Source: Rotaria macrura | Lineage: Eukaryota; Rotifera; Eurotatoria; Philodinida; Philodinidae | Length of the DNA stretch: 64,000 nucleotides | Assembly (NCBI GenBank): GCA_900239685.1 | Contig: OENT01000469.1 | Location: 46,909 to 110,908 of the forward strand | Reading direction: 5' to 3' | In this document: positions 49,193-61,415 of the stretch, piece by piece | Position numbering within the stretch: the stretch's first letter is position 1 | Layout of the letters: every line of letters starts with the position of its first letter | Program-made: the position numbers and the translations under genes | Notes under the pieces: generated by a model | What the model saw: only the letters and a program-made list of their open reading frames with translations | Databases searched by the model: none | What the model was told of the DNA's origin: nothing

Positions 49193-51640
49193 ATGAATAT
49201 TCTCAGAACTCGAGTTTTACCTATTTCAAACACTTTACACTCGGTATACAACATACTATTCTTAAACGAACTAGTTGTCGCAAACATGGTATTTTCCTTT
49301 TAAGGTTTCCAAACGATACGCATCGTCACAAGCTCTAGTAACTGACCTGAAAGGCATTGTGGGAAACGATAATGTCTCAACAACAGCAGCTATTCGAGAA
49401 CAGCACAGTCACGATGAATCATATCATGCGTATGTTTTTAATATTGGTGCAAAACTCGTCATTGATTGATTACGTTTATAGAGGTCATCAACCAGATGTT
49501 GTTGTTTTTGCACAAAGTACAGATCATGTATCGAAAATTCTTAAATATTGCTCATCGAAACGTGTTCCAGTCATACCGTTCGGTACTGGTACTGGTCTAG
49601 AAGGTAAAACCATACACACGCCTGCTCATAACGAAGTACGATTTTTATTTATTTAGGTGGTGTTACTGCTCCACAGGTTCATATTGAATGTACTTCTTCT
49701 TAGACATGAATGAGGCTCGGCTTATATTTTAGGGTGGCCTATGCTTAGATTTGAGTCGTATGAATAAAGTGATATCAGTGAATCCCGAAGATTTCGATTG
49801 CACAGTTCAAGCTGGTGTTACTCGAAATGCATTGAATTCGTATATTCGTGATACTGGTCTTCAATTTCCAATAGATCCAGGTGCAGATGCATCTCTTGGT
49901 GGTATGTGCGCAACAAGCGCCTCGGGAACCATGGCTGTTAGATATGTAAGTTGAATAGAGTATTCGAAACATTGTCTACTTGTTAATAATCACGCCAGGG
50001 TACCATGCGTGAAAATGTCATGAACTTGGAAGTTGTTTTAGCCGATGGTTCCATCATCAAAACGGCTGGACTCAAAGGACGAAGTCGAAAAACATCGGCC
50101 GGTTACAATTTAACTAACCTATTCGTTGGTCAAGAAGGTACACTAGGTGTAATTACTGAAGCCACGCTGAAACTACACGCAACACCTGAAGCAGTACGTA
50201 TTCAATTTGTACTGAGATCGAAACATAGAATGATGCTACGTTTCTATTGATAACCGTAGGTTCTTTCGGCCGTCACTCCATTCAAAGATCTACAGGGTGC
50301 AGTGAACGCGACAGTTGCAATCATGCAAAGTGGTCTACCCGTCGCTCGAATAGAGTTTCTCGACGAGAACATGGTCGATGCTTGTAATCGTTTTTCGAAA
50401 ATGAATCTCGACGTCGCTCCAACGCTATTTCTCGAGTTTCATGGTAGTAAGAGTAATATCCAAGCGCAAGGACAAATAGCAGGTTAGAAGTAAAAGATTT
50501 TCAGTAGGGCAAATATACTGAACGCATAATATTGATGTATAGAGGAAATTTGTAAATCCTATGAATGTATGAAATTCAGTTTCGCTACCGAAGCTGATCA
50601 ACGTGCAGAATTATGGAAGGCGAGACATAATGCATGGTATGCTGCTCAAGCTCTCAAACCCGGTTCAAAGGTATGTATGATTAGATAGGTTTCAATGAAT
50701 TCAAGCTTCATTTATTACGAATCATCCGTAGGAAGATTGAATTCGTCTGTTTGCTCGATGAACATAGGATCAGAGGTTTTACCAACAGAGATGAATATAC
50801 AGGAAAAAGTTGCAGCGCAAGAGTCATATGTATTTGAAAATTTGTTCTTTTATGTGAAAGTTGAATGTTCCCATGTCTATATGTAATGGCAATACATAAT
50901 TTATAATTGTTCGTGCCTTTATATTCTGCTTTGAATGGTTATCTATTTTTATCGTTTGAGTTTAATGCTGACTTCTTAGTTTTTTTCTTTCCAAGAATGT
51001 CTGAAGAATTATTCTTCGAAATATTTCGTAGAATATTTCATTAAACTAAAACACTTTTAGATTTGCAAGCAGCCATTGCGTCTCTAAATTTCTTTAATCA
51101 TGATAATGTCAGATGAATGAATGTTGTTTTTGTTTGATTTCTATTTTTAGGGCTATAGTACTGATGCTTGTGTTCCAATCAGTGCTTTGCCAACTATTGT
51201 CGAATTTGCAAAAAAGGAATTGAAACGATTGAATTTATTAGGGTATTATATTTGAGAATGTTACTGTTTGTTTTTTCGTGATATTTTCAAGTTTCTTTCA
51301 ATAGGCCGATTGTTGGACATGTTGGTGATGGAAATTTCCACGTATTTGTTATCGTCGATCCAACGAATCCCAAAGAAATTGAATTGGTTCATGATTATAG
51401 TATATCGTTAGCTAAGTATGTTTTGTCTAATTATTGATATTTATTTTCATTATTTCCTTCATGTCTACTTGCAGAGAATCATTACGTCTGAATGGTACTG
51501 TTACTGGTGAACATGGCATAGGAATAGGAAAGAAAGCATTATTAGTTGAAGAATTTGGAACAGCAGGAATACAAACGATGAAAGCCATTAAGCAAGCACT
51601 TGATCCATTGAATATTCTCAATCCTGATAAAGTTTTATAA
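49193..51640 (+). CDS. LDHD: D-lactate dehydrogenase, mitochondrial type, copy 2 (481 aa)
   Basis: Eleven exons in the same phases as copy 1: 49193-49243, 49305-49429, 49482-49603, 49657-49676, 49733-49945, 49999-50193, 50260-50482, 50543-50670, 51151-51242, 51305-51415, 51475-51640. The N terminus [17 protein letters not shown] is again basic and amphipathic-looking, as for a mitochondrial presequence, but different from copy 1. Catalytic motifs are complete: [49 protein letters not shown] and [10 protein letters not shown]. Exons 6-7, including their 66-nt intron, match copy 1 at all but one of 484 positions, while exons 1 and 8-11 differ widely. The start lies 13 nt after a strong CATTTTAG acceptor, a candidate trans-splice site that would allow separate mRNAs from the tandem pair. 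Both copies look functional. Confidence 0.92.
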
Positions 51641-52146
51641 ATTTTCAATACATAAACATTTGTCTTTACGTGACTTATGCGGTGCTTTTAACCTCGTGAA
51701 AACCAAAATACTGAAACCTGTTTAAAATAGAGAAAATACACTTGAATAATTCTAATTTTAATTTACTTCATTTTTTTAAGACTAATACAATGTTATTTAT
51801 TTTTATGTGTTAAATAAGGATTTTTTTTAAATGTCTAAACCTACGTGTTCGATAGGATGAGTATTTAACAGTTTATTTTTATTTTTGCTTTATTCTTGCG
51901 TCTAACTAGTGCCTCTCGAAGCCTCTTCTCTCTTTCGTTCTTCCGATGTGAATCTTTGGACAGCGTAGTTTATATTGGCATGCATCAATGTATCTGCTTC
52001 CATTCATCTTTTATTTTCGATAGTAGTTGATTCTTTTTCTAGGATGAAATGAAACTCTTCTTGTCTATCACAATAGTTATTATCATAGATTATTTTTGAA
52101 AAAATAAATAAATTTACGAACATACATATATATATATATTTATATA
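51641..52146. other. Intergenic region LDHD2-NF-kB
   Basis: 506 bp, AT-rich, with a TA run near 52128-52140; no gene or motif recognised. Confidence 0.4.
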
Positions 52147-55100
52147 ATGAACTCGATGGCAAATACAATCAATTACGGTAAGAGACAATAGAAAACGTGA
52201 AGCATGCATTCGTTTTAGATCTATTAGATCCTGATGAACATCTATTATCTCCATCGTCTGATGTCGCATATCAAGTTCTCAGTAGGTTTCAAACGTATCT
52301 AAATGTTGACCACCAACATTGTTTTAATCTAGATTCTTTTTTAGACGAAATTGGTTCATCAATGCCGTTCGATTTAAGTTCGTATTTATATATGAAATGC
52401 AATCGAAAATTGACACATCCTTTTGCAATATTCCTTCTCAGATAGTACCAACCCTAAATCTGGCTTATATCATCAATTGCAGAACAGTAATACTGATGCT
52501 TCAGTGCAGTCAACAACGTTTTCACCCAATTCACTAATCGATCCTCCAAGAATGAATGAAACAAAAAATGAAATGATCAATTTTTCACTAATGACACAAA
52601 ACTCTGAAACGCTTCAAATTATAGCACAACCAAAAGCATTCTATCGTGAACGATACTGTAGTGAAACAGATCCGAGTAAACATCGACCTCAACGTTTTAT
52701 TCGTACTGAAGATGACAATAGTGGATATGAATATCCAACTGTGGACGTATGTTATAATTCGTACGCTAGTTGTATCAATCGTAGAACTAATAGCTTTTTT
52801 CCTCAAGTTGAAATATTCAAATAAGGAAAGGCAGATCATTAAAGGTCATGTCGAAGTTGTTTCTATTCACAGGCAATTTATGTATGTTTGCATCTATTAG
52901 CCAGTGAAAAACAAAAAGATAGTTTTTTTTTTATCAGACACATCGAATGTACATATTTGAGTGTGCTATGTATGAAATTTTGTTTTTAGTTCGTGCTTAT
53001 CTGCACGAAAGATAATAATATAAATGTTAGGGTCAAAATTATCACGAATCGTAAACAAGAATAGACGTTTGGAATGGTAAGAACAATGAAAAATATGAAG
53101 TTGAATAAATCTATTGGGTTATTTAAATAGTTGCCAAAGCTTTGTTGTACATGATGAATTAGAATCTATTATTGATTTGAATATAGGAGTTATTATTTCA
53201 ACGTTCGACATCGTCACACGGAACATTGACAAACTTCTTCTTAAACATTGCCATTTTCAACTTATCAATAAAATCAGAGACGAATATATGACATTCGAAT
53301 CAAGTTTTTTACAATCGACTTTAAAATAATGTTCATAGACAATCATCCTAATGAACTTGAGACTGAAAATCTTCGGAATTCTTTTTAAATTCGAACTTGA
53401 TCGAACGTAATGGATATTATGATCGAAATACTTCATATTTTATTTCAACATTTTAGTTCACATAGGAGTGCGACAAATCATCGTTTTCTTTAATTGTCGA
53501 TGTTAAAAATACACAGGGGGAAAGACGGATTTCCGTATCCTCCCCTCTGAATCTTCACCGTATCCCCTATACGAGGATCCATGAGAACTCTTCGGATGCG
53601 GAATGTAGTGTGGATTGTGTATGTTACTGACTCCATCGAATTTTATCTTATATATTTCATACGTATCTTCCATATCCTCGCCGTATCCGGGATACAGGGA
53701 ATTCCATTTTTGGAAATTTCTATGCTTTTATAAAATTGTTTTTCCTCAAGTTATTACTTCTTGAAATCGTCTAATTATGAATATTCAATTCATTTTTTGT
53801 TAGATTCCATTCAAATGGCGTGATCACAATCGAGATCTTTATATTCGTGTTACACTGGTGACGATTATATCTGAAAAGGTACCTGTCATATGTATACATC
53901 CATATACAATTGATACACAAGAAAATAATGTTCTTCGTGATTCACATAACAATTCACTTTATTTTCCAATCACGAAAGAAGACATGTTTATTGGACATAA
54001 AAGGTATATCCGTATCATTGAAAAACTATCTTTTACTAATGTACGATTTTAGTTTTCGTATAAGTCGAAAAAAAATGATTCAACATGAATTAAGAACATA
54101 TGGATCTTTACATTTATTCGATTCAAGTAGGAAAATATCAAGATATTTTTTAATTTTAACTATTATTATTATTATTATCTTTGTGTTAATATCTTCTAGA
54201 TCAAAATGATATTCAACGTATTATGAATTCTCATGATGCTAAACAACTTATTGAAACATATCAGTTGTGGAAATCTCAACTTGTATTTACCATTAGTGAA
54301 CGTTTGTACAACAATGTTTTTCCAATACCAATATCGTCTACATCAGTAACATCACAAATAATGTGTGATGAAGCTAGTCGACGAGACAGTTAGGCGTTTT
54401 CTTTTTGTTTTCGTTGACATTAATATTCTTTAAGTTTAAAAGAATTATTGGTGAATGAGACATACTGTACAAATATATTTGATGGTGATACAGTTAAATG
54501 TGCACCGAGAAAAGGTGATTGGAGTGGTGGAGATGAGGTATTAATGACGATTGCTAAGCTTGATAAACGTAAAGGTAAATGAAAACAATATCTATAGATG
54601 CACTAGTTAATCCTATAGTACAACGGAATTTCTCTTATGGATTAATCTAATTCGTGTCGAGACTAAGCTATGTATGTAGACAACCATTTCATGTACATGT
54701 CACATGAAAAGAATTTAGAGCTTGTTAAATATGACTCATTGAAATGTTTTTATGAAAAATATTTCCGTTCTGGTAAAGACATATGAGACTATTGACATAC
54801 ATACAAAGATTTTATATTTGTATTTGAAACAATGAATAAATCATAACGTGTGTAAATTTAGTTGAAAGGAAAATAAAAACTTCACTTAAAACCTGTTCAT
54901 ATTAAAAAAGAAAATTTATAAATATTGATCGAAAAACATATTTTTCGAGTGTTCGAAAGAGTAGCACAATATTTATATTTAAATACAACTAAGAAGGTTC
55001 GAGTATTTCAAGAGTCAAACAAGTCGAAAACCTGATCTCTCTGAAGAGATATTAATATTTACACAGAATTAATAGAATATCTTTAATGATAACTTCGAAG

Positions 55101-56314
55101 CTATTCTATTACTCGACGAACAATTAACGTTTGTCATTGATGTTATTTTTTATTTCAATTTTCGTTTTGCAAAATTTTCTATTCATGGATGTTTGTTTTC
55201 TTTTCGTGATAGCATTTAATGTATATTTTGATTATGGTTCAATGGGAAGACTAGATAGAATAAAAGTATCATTTATTGATTCAAAAACAATCTTCTTTCA
55301 AACACCACCATGTCAAATGTTAGTAGCCGAACAAAATGTTACAGTACCAATCATTGTCAGACAAAACGATCTCATAATCGCACGGATCGATTTTCTCTAT
55401 CTTACACGTATATCATTTCAATATATTTGTACAACATATTATTAACTGTGCAGTATTTTAGCTATGAAAACAACAATAAATTTATGTTCACGTTGTCAAT
55501 ATGACACGATGAATACTAGTCATATGAATAATAAACGAAGGTATTTTATATTCGATCCAACAGAATATGATCATTCAGAGTCTCTTGTTCAACAAATGAA
55601 TCGATTATCAACTGAAGAGGTAGAATCGAAAAACTTTTTATTATTTATTGAAATATATTATGATTTCATTATTTAGAAATATAATGAATCAAATCGTCGT
55701 ATTATCAAGGATGGTATATATGATATGAAATTTTTCACGCTTCATAATAGGATAGTATTTCTATTTCAGATAAAATTAGTAAATTCGATAAATATCTTGT
55801 TCAATTACAAGATGCTCTTGTCGACTTTGTTCGTACGAGTAATCCATCAAAATTATTTCGTCGAACACGTCTTCTGATTGCTAAATATGATCAGAATCCT
55901 CCGCCATTAAATGATTCTATTCGATATGGCCATTTTGATTTATCATTGAAACTTATCGAACAAGTAATCGACATGACGACATCACCTGATTTACTCGACC
56001 GAAAGAATAGCGATGGTGAAACGCCTTTATTACTTGCTGCTAAATTTAATCAATGGATGTTAATCGAAGCAATTCTTAAAAAACGTTTAGATCTCGCTGA
56101 GCATATGGATAAGAATCAGAATAATATGTTACATCTTCTGGCAAATGTATCAAACGATAGAGCGAATGATACGATTAAAAATGTTCTTTCGTTATTACCT
56201 AGTAATTTAAGAAAGAATCTTTTGACAAAGAAAAATAATGATAATTTAATACCTATTCAAATTGCTCAATCGAAAAACAATACATATTGTAGTGATCTTT
56301 TGAAAACTTCTTGA
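52147..56314 (+). CDS. NFKB-like: NF-kB/Rel transcription factor with C-terminal ankyrin repeats (about 674 aa)
   Basis: Eleven exons: 52147-52177, 52219-52377, 52442-52746, 53804-54003, 54053-54126, 54200-54388, 54443-54574, 55213-55407, 55462-55619, 55677-55713, 55770-56314. Rel proteins are dimeric DNA-binding regulators of immunity and development. The DNA-contact loop of the Rel homology domain is QPKAFYRERYCSETD (about 126-140; RFRYxCEG in vertebrates), followed by YEYPTVD and the rest of the N-terminal domain. GDWSGGDEVLMTIAKLDKRK begins the dimerisation (IPT/TIG) domain, which ends IDFLYL (about 340-428); a basic NNKRR is a likely nuclear signal. The tail (about 536-670) has about three degenerate ankyrin repeats (GETPLLLAAKFNQWMLIEAI), fewer than p105/p100, resembling a reduced IkB-like module. 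Uncertain junctions: the exon 2 donor (52377 or an earlier ATTG|gttcat) and the exon 6/7 junction (acceptor 54443 or 54435 with another donor). AATAAA follows the stop by 73 nt. Confidence 0.85.
53515..53715. repeat. Palindrome-word element (GTATCC/GGATAC) in NF-kB intron 3
   Basis: About 200 bp rich in CGTATCC, GGATAC and CCGGATAC-type words inside the 1057-bp intron that splits the Rel DNA-binding domain. Related to the element at 41215-41600 in both orientations, as expected for a foldback element. Ends approximate. Confidence 0.55.
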
Positions 56315-56386
56315 CGTTTCTCTTTGTCAATATTGATATAATCTTGTTTATGATAAATTTTAATTTGTTAAATTTACAGTAAATGA

Positions 56387-56392
56387 AATAAA
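56387..56392 (+). other. Polyadenylation signal AATAAA of the NF-kB gene
   Basis: AATAAA 73 nt past the stop codon at 56314. Confidence 0.45.
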
Positions 56393-57119
56393 TAATCAAA
56401 TTTCTCTTTTGCTGTCATGTTTCTCTAATATACATGAGTTTTATTTTTCTTCAACATCAATGATACATTACTAATTAGACACTAAAGTTGTTCGAATTAG
56501 AAATACTGTTAGTCTTAACAATAAGTACTTCTTTCTTAAGATAACTATACAATTGTATGCTTCTGTATTAGCATTGATAATCTACAAGCATCAACAATAA
56601 AAGAATAAGATTCAATCTAATTGTTGCAGTTTAGTATCGTAACTGAAAGATGAGATAAACTCCTAGTCAGAATGCATATTTATACTGTATACAGATGTCA
56701 CAACATTGATAGTACTCACATAAGTAATATAGGTTGGAGCTCATGCGATCCAAAGTTGGTTAAATGATTCTAGATTTGAATTCTTAATGTAAGAACAAAC
56801 AAAACAAACGATCTGATTTTGTCTAAAATCAAAAGTTATTATAGCTTTTGAAATTTTTTGCAAATTTACAAATCCGTAGGCAAAGATAATTAATTATTTT
56901 CTGAGACTACTCTCTAATGGAATCCTTGAAAATTAGTAGTATATTTTTCATTAAGGCCCCTCCCCCCCCCCTCATAAGTCGATTTTCGTCAAACAAAGTC
57001 CCGATCGACTTAAATTTTGCGGATATGTTAGGACTGGAGCGGTTAGCCTAGGATAAAAATTTCAGCCCGAAATATGCAAGTTTAAGGAAGTTATAAGGTG
57101 AACACTGGTTAAAAATAAC
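56393..57119. other. Gene-free stretch
   Basis: No coding region recognised; a C-rich run near 56957-56971 precedes the hairpin element. Confidence 0.4.
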
Positions 57120-57455
57120 CCATTTTCCATCCTAGTTATTTTGCCTTCAACTATGTTTTTTCGAAAAATTGTTTTTACCATTCGATAAAGCATACAAAGA
57201 CGCAGGGCATCTCGTGCTCCGATTTTTGAAAAAGCTTTGTTTATGCCCAAAAACATTTCCACAACTCAAAGTCCTTGAAAAAAGGCCAAAAAACTGCAAG
57301 TGAATTTTGTAGGCGATCTTTTTTGGACTTAAAAAGAAAGCTTTTTCAAAAATCGGAGCACGAGGTACTCTGCGTCTTTGCATGCTCTATCGAATGGTAA
57401 AAATCAATTTCCGAAAAAACATAGTTGAAAGCCAAATAACTAGGATGGAAAATGG
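57120..57455. repeat. Hairpin element with about 120-bp arms
   Basis: CCATTTTCCATCCTAGTTAT opens the left arm (57120) and ATAACTAGGATGGAAAATGG closes the right arm (57455). The arms (57120-57242 and about 57333-57455) are reverse complements with roughly one mismatch per ten bases around a 90-bp middle. No ORF and no evident target-site duplication. Confidence 0.8.
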
Positions 57456-59024
57456 AAAATGGAAAAACATGATTTTGAGAGAAACATAAGAACATTTTTT
57501 CGAAAATTTTTTGCTGTTTTTTTAAATTATCTCAATTTTCACGCGGTTTTTGAAGAAACTGACCTGACTCGTCCTACGTAACTTTTAATTCTGCACACGC
57601 TGAGCGCTTAATTAATTAATCAGTAATTAGAGATCAAAGACCTAATTTTAAAAAAACATTCGTTTTTGCCATAGAGGACCTCTCAAAGATCACTAAAAAT
57701 CTCGGTCAAAGAATGGTGTTTGGAAATAAACTATAGTGATTCTAAAAGAGCAGAAGATGGGCTATCACCTCATGGTGTTATCTTAATTTTCATTTTCTTG
57801 ACGAAAATCGACTTCAGATATGTCAACTAATTGGCTTGTCCTAGGTGATATCACAGATAGTTTTCAAAGTTTCTAGTTGAAAAGAGTTTGGTTTAACAAA
57901 TTTAAAAAAATTTTCAAAGTACTAAGCTTGTCCACTCTTTCACTACTGTCTATCTTTTTTCGTTGAACGTCTGTTAAAATTTATAATATTCGTTAGAATA
58001 AAAACTCATCTGAAAATTTTCAACCATAATAATCTTTGATCAATGAACCAACTTAAAAATGACGATGTTCACTTGCTAGATTCGTATACTCCTAGACAAT
58101 TATTTGTTTCATTCTTTCTTATCGGACTAGAAATCCATTCACATGAGTTACCATTTACATGTATACTATTTGATGGAAAGAGTAAGATGTCACTTGTGTT
58201 TCGACTGAAAGACGAAAGACAACATTGGAGAAAGACGTCTTTGTGGAGGATTCTTTGCAGAAGTCCAATACGAATTCTTCACTGATTTTTAACGTGATTT
58301 CCTGTATTTCGAACAACTGCATGTGAGTTTTTACGTTTTATTTTGATACTTCTAAAGGAAAAGATTTCTATTGAATGAAAAAACTCATATACTTTGATTA
58401 GAAATATATACAAACAACTTGTTACACTTTGACAATGCTTCGGTTTGATTGGATAGAAATGAGATGGAATGTTAGAGCATACAAATGATTTTTAATCATG
58501 GGAGTTTTTCTTATCTAATACTGTAGATATGTATTTGTTTGCAAAAGTTTGAAGATAAATTCGATAAAATAATTTTCGAGTATCAACACTCTTAACTATG
58601 ATAATTATAGTAGCTTTAACGAAAATAGCATGGTAATTTTAGCGATAAATTCTAGTAAGCGTAAAAGACGACGAAATGCAATGCACGAGGTAGCAGGTGA
58701 TTTCAGTGGTAACAGCAGAGATTTAAGAAGGAAATGAAAACTTCCGTCAGTTCATCTATACAATAAGAGAAAAAATACATATTGAAAAAGAACAGTTGCG
58801 TCTTAGTTGTAGCTAGAGTCACTCGGATATTTTTTCTAGGTAAAATATATTGGTTTGTGAAGTTCAGCATAAAATTTTTGTTTCAATCTTTGTAGTAACG
58901 GTACACATGGCGCGTATTCATGTCAAAATGAATGTATACTTTTCGAAATCATTGTTTATAGAAGTTTTATATGAAATCAATGACCATTGAAACTGAAGCG
59001 CCAAAAATAGATTCGTCTCTTCTG
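57456..59024. other. Gene-free stretch
   Basis: No coding region or structured repeat recognised; an 80-codon ORF at 58043-58285 (+) has no similarity or splice links. Confidence 0.35.
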
Positions 59025-60591
59025 AAGTTTGTCAGCAATGGCAAAGATCGAAAAAATGTCCACTTTACGAAAAGTCCCATAACTAAATGTAGGACCTTTC
59101 ATACCTCATGAAATATCATACATAATGATATATATATATATATAAGTAGCGAAAGGAAAGGCAAAACATGAATAGACTACAAGCGGATCTTTTCTTTCTT
59201 CAGCGGACTTTTCTCTTCTGTGCGGGACTTTTCCTTTCACTCCAACTGATTCTTTCACATACATAATTGTATAGAATTCTATAAGGCACACATAATTATT
59301 CACCCTTATTCATTATGAATGATCATAATCAATAAGAAGTTTTATAAGAGCTCTTCAGAATCTAAAAATTCCATGATCCAATTTTTATTTTTCATTTGAC
59401 TTGTCATGTTGAATTCTTATAGATTGGAGTGTCTATAGTTTCGACTTGAATATTTAAATGCGATGACTATAGATAGATACTTTAAGAAAGAAAAATTATC
59501 TGATGAATTGTCAAAGATAGAAAATTTTCAGTGATATTTGGAATTCAATTCTTCACTGTGAATGTCATAATATGGATCCTTGTCTATTTTTAATATTGAA
59601 CAACGAATTAATGTTGATAATTTCTTTCCATACAGAATAAGTTGTTTTCAGAAAAACGCTATAATTTTATGTCGTGGTTTTCTAGTTTTGAATAGATGTT
59701 AATAAAGCAGACGTACAGAATATTGGAAATTCTTCATCAGTTAGTCTTATCGAAACGTATAAACACTAGATATTTTCTACGTCCCCATTAAATATCGTTA
59801 AAATTGAAAACTTTTACATGCGTTCCTATGAATAAATAAATCACATTTGAGAGATTCAGCATCGTCAGAATACAACAGCATCACTCAGTTTTGCATATGA
59901 TAAAGTATGGTAGGCTACAATTCGACACTTCAGTATCTTTAAAATTGTAGAAACAACATGAGATCGTAAGAGTAAAGACAGCTGCAAAGAAGATGAAATA
60001 TCTTTGTAGAAATTAACCAAGAGTAATAGCATTTTCTTCAGCTAATGAAAGTTGATTAAAAATCAATATAACATACAATCATTAAACGAAATAAAATTAT
60101 GCACTAATATGCTATTGGTTTCCTGATTTCTATATGTTGAGCTCTAATATCAATGACAACTGGACATTACAGAGAGATGAAACCTTCCTCATCAAGCTTT
60201 CATGCTAGTAATAGTAAAATTAGTTTCTTCATGATTCAAGAAGTGTGCAATATTGAAAAAATTAATAGCTGTACAAATAGAAACATGGCTATTGCTTATA
60301 CTTTCACATTTGGTAAACACCTTCTACTTCCATCTTTTCTCAAAAACATATCTGATTTAGACCGATCCTAGTCAAGATAAGTCTATTATGCCGCACACAT
60401 ATTTCACAAATGTTCAAATGAGTTGAAATCGTTAAATGCATGGAGTGCATAGGAACTCAAAACGAACCAATCGATCACTCCACAATGAAGATGAGATGAT
60501 TTGTCGCGTCACGGTCTCCGTATTCAATCAAAATATACTCAATGACTTGGTCTGCTCGAAATATTAAAAACATATCTTCTCATAAAACGAA

Positions 60592-60727
60592 ACGTCCTTC
60601 AGCGCATAAAAACATTCCGTTGTCACTATGAAAACTCCAACGAAAGATCCACTGTGCAAATAGAAAGATCCGTAACGGAACAGAAAGATCCACTGGAAAT
60701 ATTAGAAATATATATCATCATTAAACG
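60592..60727. repeat. Internal copy of the right subterminal block
   Basis: GTCCTTCAGCG...CCAACGAAAG...GAAAGATCCACTGG aligns in direct orientation with 62345-62482 over about 135 bp, word by word. It implies internal duplication or insertion of a sister element within the 3.6-kb transposon. Confidence 0.7.
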
Positions 60728-60844
60728 TAAAGGCTTCACTCTCAAAAGATATACTTTTTCTTCTGATGATAAGCATTTTCAAAGATTCACTACTTAAACG
60801 TTCTATTGATGTTTACTCTTCTCTATATCTGTAGAAAACACAAC

Positions 60845-61415
60845 CGCTATTTAATTTCTTCCTATCAATTTAAACACTTCTATAGCTATTTAAAATCCTC
60901 CAAAACTATTTAAAGCTTTCAATAGCTATTTATTGTTCCGCACAGCTATTTAATCTTCACTTTTATTTATCTATGATTGAGTATCTACTTGAATAGCTGT
61001 AGTTATTCAAAAACCTACACAGCTATTCAAAACTGCCTATAGATATTTATTCGTTTCTATTGCTATTTAATCTTCACTACTGTTGCTTTCACAGTGAGCA
61101 TCTATTTTAATAGCCACAGCTATTTAAACTCTCTCTAGCTGTTTCATCTGCTGTGTCGTTGTTTTCATAGTGAGTATCTGTTTCAATAGCTATAGCTATT
61201 TTAAATCCTCCACAGCTATTTAAAGCTCTTTATAGCTATTTATTAGTTTCTATAGCTTTCTAATCTTCTCTACTGTTGTTTTCATAGTGAGTATCCATTT
61301 AAGTAGCTTCAGCTATTTAAAGCATTCTTTAGCTATTCAAAATCTTCAATAGCTATATATTCTTTCGCACAGCTGTTTAAATCATCTCAAACGATGAAGA
61401 AAGATTGAATAGCTA
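60845..61415. repeat. Array of AGCTATTTAA words
   Basis: More than a dozen variants of (T)AGCTATTTAA over 570 bp, with a longer-range pattern marked by GTGAGTATC-like sites near 60978, 61096, 61173 and 61289, so unequal longer units are also repeated. Lies inside the 59033-62652 element; spacing is too irregular for a simple satellite. Confidence 0.65.

Noticed and set aside
60845..61415. Short-word array considered as a CRISPR-like or satellite array
   Set aside because: Repeats are about 10 bp, variable and irregularly spaced, with no uniform spacers; it lies inside a transposon in a eukaryotic genome.
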